A stretch of 64,000 nucleotides of DNA, from positions 124,001-188,000 of the forward strand of contig CCRI01000003.1 in assembly GCA_000985875.1 (NCBI GenBank), written 5' to 3'. This document shows, piece after piece, positions 59,580-64,000 of the stretch (position 1 is its first letter; each line of letters opens with the position of its first letter). This stretch comes from Neorhizobium galegae bv. officinalis (GTDB lineage Bacteria > Pseudomonadota > Alphaproteobacteria > Rhizobiales > Rhizobiaceae). Below the pieces are notes generated by a model. That model was not told the DNA's origin, searched no databases, and worked only from the letters and a program-made list of their open reading frames with translations. The position numbers and the translations under genes are program-made.

Positions 59580-60506
59580 TCAAAACGCCGCGCGCTTGTC
59601 CTTCTTCGCGAGACGAGTGAGCAGATAGTCAACTTCCGCCTTTGCAACGGGGCTCAGCATCTGGGCCGGCTTGCGTTGTGCATCCGAGGTAATGACGCCG
59701 CGCCGTTTCAGCACGTGCTTGCGGATCGCGAGACCGATGCCGGCCTGCTGCTCGTAGCGGATCAACGGCAGATGTGCATCGAACAGGTCATGTGCCTCGT
59801 CGCGTTTTCCCGCGGCGAAGAGACCGACCAGTTCTGTCAGCATGTCCGGGAAACCGTAACCGGTCATCGCGCCGTCGGCGCCGCGTTCCGGTTCGAAATC
59901 GAGGAACATGCCGCCATTGCCGCAGAGGATCGAGAAGGGACGCAGTTCGCCGGCCTTCTGCATGGCGCGCAGCTTCGAGACCTTTTCCAGCCCCGGCCAG
60001 TCCTCGTGCTTCAGCATCAGGCAGGAGGGATGGTTGGTGATGATCCTGGCGATCACGCCCGGCGACATCACCACGGTCAGCGTCAGCGGATAATCCTGCA
60101 GCACCCACGGTACGTCTTCCCCGACCGCTTCGACGGCGCCGGCGAAATAGTTGACGATCTGGTCGTCGGTGCGCAGGGCCGGCGTCGGCGCAATCATCAC
60201 GCCGGCGGCCCCCATGTCCATCGCATCGCGAGCGAGCGAACGCATGCCGGCAAAGCCCGGCGCCGAGACGCCGACGATGATCGGCACTTTTGCCCGTGAG
60301 ACGACGCGCTTGATGATGGCGCGGCTTTCGTCCGGCTCCATCTTCGGCGCTTCGCCCATGATCCCGAGAATGGTGATCCCGGTGCAGCCGCTCTCTTCAT
60401 AAAAATCCGTCAGCCGGTCGATCGAGGCAAAATCGATCGAGCCGTTTTCGAAGAATGGCGTGGTGGCGATGGCGTAGACGCCTTTGGTCTCAATCCCGAA
60501 AGTCAT
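59580..60506 (-). CDS. Dihydrodipicolinate synthase-family lyase/aldolase
   Basis: 308-residue class I TIM-barrel. The Schiff-base lysine is in CLMLKHEDWPG and the tyrosine in LQDYPLTLT; the N-terminal GVYAIATTPFFENGSID and ITILGIMGEAPKM are typical. It starts on the last base of the RraA-family stop codon (60506), so translation is coupled. As true DapA is expected elsewhere, this is probably a catabolic pyruvate-type aldolase. Confidence 0.87.
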   Translation of the reverse strand: MTFGIETKGVYAIATTPFFENGSIDFASIDRLTDFYEESGCTGITILGIMGEAPKMEPDESRAIIKRVVSRAKVPIIVGVSAPGFAGMRSLARDAMDMGAAGVMIAPTPALRTDDQIVNYFAGAVEAVGEDVPWVLQDYPLTLTVVMSPGVIARIITNHPSCLMLKHEDWPGLEKVSKLRAMQKAGELRPFSILCGNGGMFLDFEPERGADGAMTGYGFPDMLTELVGLFAAGKRDEAHDLFDAHLPLIRYEQQAGIGLAIRKHVLKRRGVITSDAQRKPAQMLSPVAKAEVDYLLTRLAKKDKRAAF

Positions 60507-61210
60507 TATTGGGCGTCCTTCCAGGCCTGGTAGCGTGCCTTTGTTTCTGCATTCATCGGATAGAGGCCGGGCAGCGGCACGCCGCGGTCCACTTCGGTCA
60601 TGATCCAGCCTTCCATGCGTTCCTGTTCCGGCGCTTCGGCGACGACCGCGTCGAGCAGCTTGGCCGGGATCAGCACCGCGCCGTCATCATCCACGACGAT
60701 AATATCATCCGGGAAAACGGCAACGCCGCCGCAGGAGATCGGCTCCTGCCAGCCGACGAAGGTGAGGCCGGCGACCGAAGGCGGAGCGGCGATACCGTCG
60801 CACCAGACCTTCATGCCGCTGCCAAGCACGCCTTCGGCATCACGCATCACGCCGTCGGTGACAAGTGCCGCCACGCCGCGCTTCATCATCCGGGAGCAGA
60901 GGATGTCGCCGAAAATGCCGGCATCGGTGACGCCGAGCGCATCCGCGACCGCGACGCAGCCTTCCGGCATCGCCTCGATCGCCGCGCGGGTGGAGATCGG
61001 CGAAGCCCAGCTTTCCGGGGTCGCGAGATCCTCGCGGGCAGGCACGAAGCGTAGCGTGAAGGCCGGCCCGACCACGCGGCCCTGGCCCGGCCTCAGCGGC
61101 TTGGTGCCGCGCATCCAGACATTGCGCAGACCCTTCTTCAAAAGCACCGTGGTCAGCGTGGCGGTGGAGACGCCTTTCAGCGTCTCGATGATCTTGGGGT
61201 CCAGCGGCAT
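60506..61210 (-). CDS. RraA-family aldolase (4-hydroxy-4-methyl-2-oxoglutarate / CHA aldolase-like)
   Basis: 234 residues. The family active site GDILCSRMMKRGVAALVTDG with R-D four residues on (VMRD) binds the divalent metal and substrate. Members of this size include 4-carboxy-4-hydroxy-2-oxoadipate aldolase (LigK/GalC type), the last step of the protocatechuate 4,5-cleavage and gallate routes. It is in the same neighbourhood as LigAB, which supports that role. Divergent from the MetE-like gene. Confidence 0.85.
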   Translation of the reverse strand: MPLDPKIIETLKGVSTATLTTVLLKKGLRNVWMRGTKPLRPGQGRVVGPAFTLRFVPAREDLATPESWASPISTRAAIEAMPEGCVAVADALGVTDAGIFGDILCSRMMKRGVAALVTDGVMRDAEGVLGSGMKVWCDGIAAPPSVAGLTFVGWQEPISCGGVAVFPDDIIVVDDDGAVLIPAKLLDAVVAEAPEQERMEGWIMTEVDRGVPLPGLYPMNAETKARYQAWKDAQ

Positions 61211-61308
61211 GAATTCTCCTTGGGAATCTTGAATGCCCCCTTCGCAGACGGCGGGCGATATTCGGTCGCGACTTCTCGTTCGTCAAGGAACTAACGCCCC
61301 TGTCGTCA

Positions 61309-61338
61309 TTGACACGATGGCCGTCTGTCGAGGTATAA
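61309..61338 (+). promoter_or_regulatory. Predicted promoter of the MetE-like gene
   Basis: TTGACA (61309-61314), 18-base spacer, GTATAA (61333-61338). It lies 36 bases before the GTG start and 23 bases before the GGAGG ribosome site. Confidence 0.6.
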
Positions 61339-61373
61339 CGTCTTTCAACACTGACACATGGGAGGATGAGACA

Positions 61374-62405
61374 GTGCTTTTTCCAACGACACTCGTCGGC
61401 AGTTATCCGCAGCCGGAATGGCTGATCGACCGCGCCAAGCTCGCGGGCCGGTTCCCGCCCCGCGTCCGCGCCAGGGAGCTCTGGCGCATCCCCCAGGAAT
61501 ACCTCGCCGAGGCACAGAATGACGCGACGATCATGGCGATCAAAGCGCAGGAGGAGGCCGGCCTCGACATCATCACCGATGGCGAAATCCGCCGCGAGAG
61601 CTATTCGAACCGCTTCGCGACCGCGCTCGAAGGTGTCGATCTCGACAATCCGGGCTCGGCGCTCGATCGTTCCGGGCACCCGAACCCCGTTCCGCGCATT
61701 ACCGGCAAGATCCGCCGCAAGCATGCGGTCGAGGCTGAGGACGTGAAATTCCTGCGCAGCCATACGGACCGCAAGATCAAGATCACCGTTCCCGGCCCCT
61801 TCACGATGTCGCAGCAGGCCCAGAACGATTTCTACAAGTCGGAAGAAGAAGCCGCCTACGACTACGCCGACGCGGTGAACGCCGAGATCCGGGATCTCTT
61901 CGCCGCAGGCGCCGACGTGGTGCAGATCGACGAGCCCTACATGCAGGCCCGGCCGCAGAAGGCGGAACAGTATGGTCTCGCAGCGCTCAACCGCGCGCTT
62001 GACGGCGTCAAGGGCACGACCGCCGTGCATATCTGCTTCGGGTATGCGGCCATCATCCACGAGCGGCCGTCAGGCTATTCCTTCCTGACCCAGCTTTCGG
62101 GCTGCTCCTGCCATCAGGTGTCGCTCGAAACCGCGCAATCGAACCTCGATTGCTCGACACTGACCGGCCTTTCCGGCAAGACCCTGATGCTCGGCGTCAT
62201 CGACCTGTCGGACATGAATGTCGAGACTCCGGAAACCGTCGCGGACCGCATCCGACGGGCGCTGCCTTACGTCGAGGCGAAGAACATCATCGTCGCGCCG
62301 GACTGCGGCATGAAATATCTGCCGCGTGACGTCGCCTTCGGCAAGATGAAGGCGATGGTCGAGGGCGCCAGGATCATGCGCCGGGAATTCGGCGAAGCCG
62401 CCTGA
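61374..62405 (+). CDS. MetE-type (cobalamin-independent methionine synthase) catalytic-domain protein
   Basis: 343 residues, i.e. only the C-terminal catalytic barrel of MetE (full MetE is about 760). All zinc ligands are conserved: H219 and C221 in VHICFGY, E252 in SLETAQ and C311 in APDCGMKYLP; QIDEPYMQ is also family-typical. The start is GTG 61374 with GGAGG 8 bases upstream; no ATG fits. Such short versions probably transfer methyl groups from non-canonical donors. Here it lies beside ring-cleavage genes. Confidence 0.88.
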   Translation: MLFPTTLVGSYPQPEWLIDRAKLAGRFPPRVRARELWRIPQEYLAEAQNDATIMAIKAQEEAGLDIITDGEIRRESYSNRFATALEGVDLDNPGSALDRSGHPNPVPRITGKIRRKHAVEAEDVKFLRSHTDRKIKITVPGPFTMSQQAQNDFYKSEEEAAYDYADAVNAEIRDLFAAGADVVQIDEPYMQARPQKAEQYGLAALNRALDGVKGTTAVHICFGYAAIIHERPSGYSFLTQLSGCSCHQVSLETAQSNLDCSTLTGLSGKTLMLGVIDLSDMNVETPETVADRIRRALPYVEAKNIIVAPDCGMKYLPRDVAFGKMKAMVEGARIMRREFGEAA

Positions 62406-62430
62406 TTTCCATTCGAGAGCCTGGATAATA

Positions 62431-62461
62431 AGGGCGATTGCCGCGGCAGTCGCCCTTTTTT
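62431..62461 (+). terminator. Terminator after the MetE-like gene
   Basis: Stem GGGCGAtTGCC / GGCAgTCGCCC followed by TTTTTT, 26 bases after the stop codon. Confidence 0.85.
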
Positions 62462-62485
62462 GCGGTCCGTGGCCGCCCAATTCGA

Positions 62486-62554
62486 GAATTTGTATCCCAA
62501 ATTCGTAAGTTTTGGCGATTAATAGCTTCCAGTTCAGACTATTGTATCCCAAAT
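62486..62554. promoter_or_regulatory. Duplicated operator before the hydrolase-LigAB genes
   Basis: The 13-mer TTGTATCCCAAAT occurs at 62490-62502 and 62542-62554, exactly 52 bases apart (five helical turns). The first copy sits inside a 7-base inverted repeat GAATTTG (62486-62492) / CAAATTC (62498-62504). Spacing and repetition suggest cooperative binding of a regulator, possibly GntR-type. A weak promoter could lie between them (TTGGCG at 62512). Confidence 0.6.
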
Positions 62555-62641
62555 GAAATCGATGTATGCATTGGGCCAGAGGATTTCGGCTTGCGGTTAG
62601 GGTATCCGCCCGCGCGGCACGGCTGGCCCGATAGGAAGATC

Positions 62642-63349
62642 ATGACGACCCTTGTTCTCATACCCGGGCTTGTATCGGACTCGATGGTCTGGGCGCCCTT
62701 GGCGGAAGCGGCTTCCGGCTTCATGCCGGTTCATCACGCCGATCTTTTCGAGGGTACGTCGATTACCGGCATGGCTCGGAAGCTTCTCGACGATGTGGCG
62801 GGCGATGTCGTTGCCGTCGGCCACTCGATGGGTGGGCGCGTCGCCCTGGAAATGGCTCGCATGGCGCCGGACCGGGTCCGCGGCTTGGTGCTGGCCAACA
62901 CCGGGCATCATCCGAAGCGCGAAGGCGAGGAGATCAAGCGGCAGCAGATGATCGATCTCGGCAACCGCAGCATCGATGAACTGGCGCAGCAATGGCTGCC
63001 GCCTATGCTCGATCCGGCCCGGGTTGGTGACAGACAACTGATCGAACGCCTTCACGCCATGGTCCTCCGGGCAGGTTCGCAGGTCCATGAGCGCCACATT
63101 CGCGCCCTCATCGGCCGCCCGGACGCCAGCGCCTATATCGCCGATCTTGGCTGCCCCATCCTGCTTGTCGCCGCCCGCCAGGATGGCTGGAGCCCGATCG
63201 CCCAACACCAGGAAATCGCCGACGCAGCGCCGGATGCCGAGCTCGTCATCATCGAAAATGCCGGGCACTTCGCTCCCGTCGAACGGCCCGTGGAAACCAC
63301 CGCTGCCATCACCGAATGGCTGGCGTGCAGATTTGGAGAATCCCAATGA
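62642..63349 (+). CDS. Alpha/beta hydrolase
   Basis: 235 residues with the nucleophile elbow GHSMGGR (Ser62), the catalytic acid region LLVAARQDGWSP and His in ENAGHFAPVE. The start at 62642 follows GGAAGAT; the frame extends upstream through the operator region but is not coding there. It overlaps the LigA gene by 4 bases. In ring-cleavage pathways such hydrolases open lactones or C-C bonds; substrate unknown. Confidence 0.88.
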   Translation: MTTLVLIPGLVSDSMVWAPLAEAASGFMPVHHADLFEGTSITGMARKLLDDVAGDVVAVGHSMGGRVALEMARMAPDRVRGLVLANTGHHPKREGEEIKRQQMIDLGNRSIDELAQQWLPPMLDPARVGDRQLIERLHAMVLRAGSQVHERHIRALIGRPDASAYIADLGCPILLVAARQDGWSPIAQHQEIADAAPDAELVIIENAGHFAPVERPVETTAAITEWLACRFGESQ

Positions 63350-63699
63350 GTGAAGCAGCAGCCACGATACCGGATACCCCGCTCTTCGACCGGGCGGGCT
63401 CGATCCGCGGTTACAGGATCAACAAGATGGCGATGGCGCTCGGCCAGCCTGCCAACCGCGCGGCCTTCAAGGCCGATGAAGAGGCCTATCTCGACAGTTT
63501 CGGCCTGAGCGCCCACGAAAAGTCGGCGGTCATGGCCCGCGATTGGCACGAGATGGTGCGCCTCGGCGGCAACCTTTTCTTCATCCTGAAGATCTCGGCG
63601 GTCGATCCGACCCCGATCACCAGGATCGGTGCGGCCCAGGCCAGCATGGAACACGAAGACTTTCTGCATTTGAGACTGGGAAAAAAGCGTAATGGCTAA
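63346..63699 (+). CDS. ligA: LigA-type extradiol dioxygenase small subunit
   Basis: 117-residue alpha subunit of the protocatechuate 4,5-dioxygenase family. Shows the helical family pattern: RINKMAMALGQPANRAAFKADEEAYLDSFGLS and WHEMVRLGGNLFFILKISAV in outline. ATGA overlap with the hydrolase stop and an 8-base overlap with LigB show tight coupling. It caps the active site of the beta subunit. The substrate could be protocatechuate, gallate or a methylated gallate. Confidence 0.88.
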   Translation: MSEAAATIPDTPLFDRAGSIRGYRINKMAMALGQPANRAAFKADEEAYLDSFGLSAHEKSAVMARDWHEMVRLGGNLFFILKISAVDPTPITRIGAAQASMEHEDFLHLRLGKKRNG

Positions 63700-64000
63700 G
63701 ATCATCGGCGGGCTTGGAACGAGCCACGTTCCCTCGATCGGCGCGGCACTCGACAAGGGATTGCGCGACACGCCGGACTGGAAGCCGTTCTTCGACGGTT
63801 ACGAAGTCGGCAAGCAGTGGATGCGGGACGCCAAGCCCGATATCGCCGTCGTCGTCTTCAACGATCACGGCAACACCTTCTTCCTCGACCGCGTCCCGAC
63901 CTTCGCCGTCGGCGTCGCCGAAACCTATAATCCGGTCGATGAAGGCTGGGGCCCGCGCGCCATCCCGGCATTCGAAGGAGCCGTGGATTTCTCCTGGCAT
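63692..64000 (+). CDS. ligB: LigB-type extradiol dioxygenase large subunit (3' partial)
   Basis: The first 103 residues are in the window; the frame runs off the right edge. MAKIIGGLGTSHVPSIG, DWKPFFDGYEVGK, VVFNDHGNTFF and DEGWGPRAIP match the catalytic beta subunit of protocatechuate 4,5-dioxygenase. Two iron ligands are visible, H12 (TSHVP) and H59 (NDHG); the third (Glu near 240) lies outside. It starts within the LigA end. Confidence 0.92.
   Translation, partial: MAKIIGGLGTSHVPSIGAALDKGLRDTPDWKPFFDGYEVGKQWMRDAKPDIAVVVFNDHGNTFFLDRVPTFAVGVAETYNPVDEGWGPRAIPAFEGAVDFSWH

Noticed and set aside
59398..59628. Small open frames over the 59.4-59.6 kb palindrome
   Set aside because: Frames on both strands arise from the RIME-like repeat; no ribosome site or conserved start.

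Overview
The window reads as part of the main chromosome of a Rhizobiaceae-type alphaproteobacterium (Rhizobium, Agrobacterium or Sinorhizobium relatives). It is GC-rich and densely coded. Gene order matches the conserved rhizobial core: rimI, fur/mur, an olsA-like acyltransferase, miaB, phoH, ybeY, corC, lnt, praR, metK. A second conserved block is rpmH, rnpA, yidC, engB, argB. Other clade markers are the Hsp20-DUF1150 pair, an EcfG-type stress promoter and a palindromic repeat resembling rhizobial RIME elements. Species cannot be fixed from the sequence alone.

Layout. 0-10.5 kb: housekeeping run (metal regulation, lipid acylation, tRNA and rRNA maturation, lipoprotein acylation, PraR, SAM synthesis, tRNA methylation). 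10.5-16.9 kb: heat-shock pair behind a heat-shock-type promoter and a ROSE-like leader, a nucleoside hydrolase/ribokinase salvage pair, rmuC, then def-fmt-truA. 17-20.3 kb: lysine-branch operon dapD-dapE with two paralogous membrane proteins. 20.4-28 kb: LOG-family protein, EF-hand protein, HAD phosphatase, EamA exporter, PEP-mutase-family enzyme, argB, fasciclin protein, engB. 28.2-30.6 kb: rpmH-rnpA-yidC. 31-35 kb: chemoreceptor, orphan sensor kinase, tRNA-Arg(ACG). 35-41.5 kb: small membrane protein, LysR/flavoprotein divergon, GT39-like glycosyltransferase, an atypical SDR beside a Ser/Cys-type proline-racemase-family enzyme, Sel1-repeat protein. 41.7-47.6 kb: pyrC, diguanylate cyclase, pyrE, fructokinase, pgi. 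47.6-55.4 kb: lipoprotein hydrolase, fadD, PRC-barrel stress protein, FemAB/GNAT-like protein, and an ACP-ligase-NadE-like operon. 55.6-57.2 kb: xth and a double-GNAT protein. 57.2-64 kb: a catabolic island with a D-2-hydroxyacid dehydrogenase, FAD oxidase, DapA-family and RraA-family aldolases, a MetE-catalytic-domain protein, an alpha/beta hydrolase, and LigA plus LigB (cut by the window end).

Most notable signals. (1) The hsp20 leader holds a CTTG-N18-CCCATAT heat-shock-type promoter and two hairpins; the second pairs TCGCT with the AGGA Shine-Dalgarno around one bulged G, as in ROSE RNA thermometers. (2) The LigAB/MetE-like/RraA/DapA island suggests an aromatic ring-cleavage route coupled to methyl transfer, with a duplicated operator exactly 52 bp apart in front of the hydrolase-LigAB genes. 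(3) An ACP, an AMP-ligase and a NadE-like ATP pyrophosphatase form a tight operon facing an acyltransferase-like gene, possibly a small undescribed biosynthetic unit. (4) Several regulator-type palindromes stand before metK, fadD and other genes.
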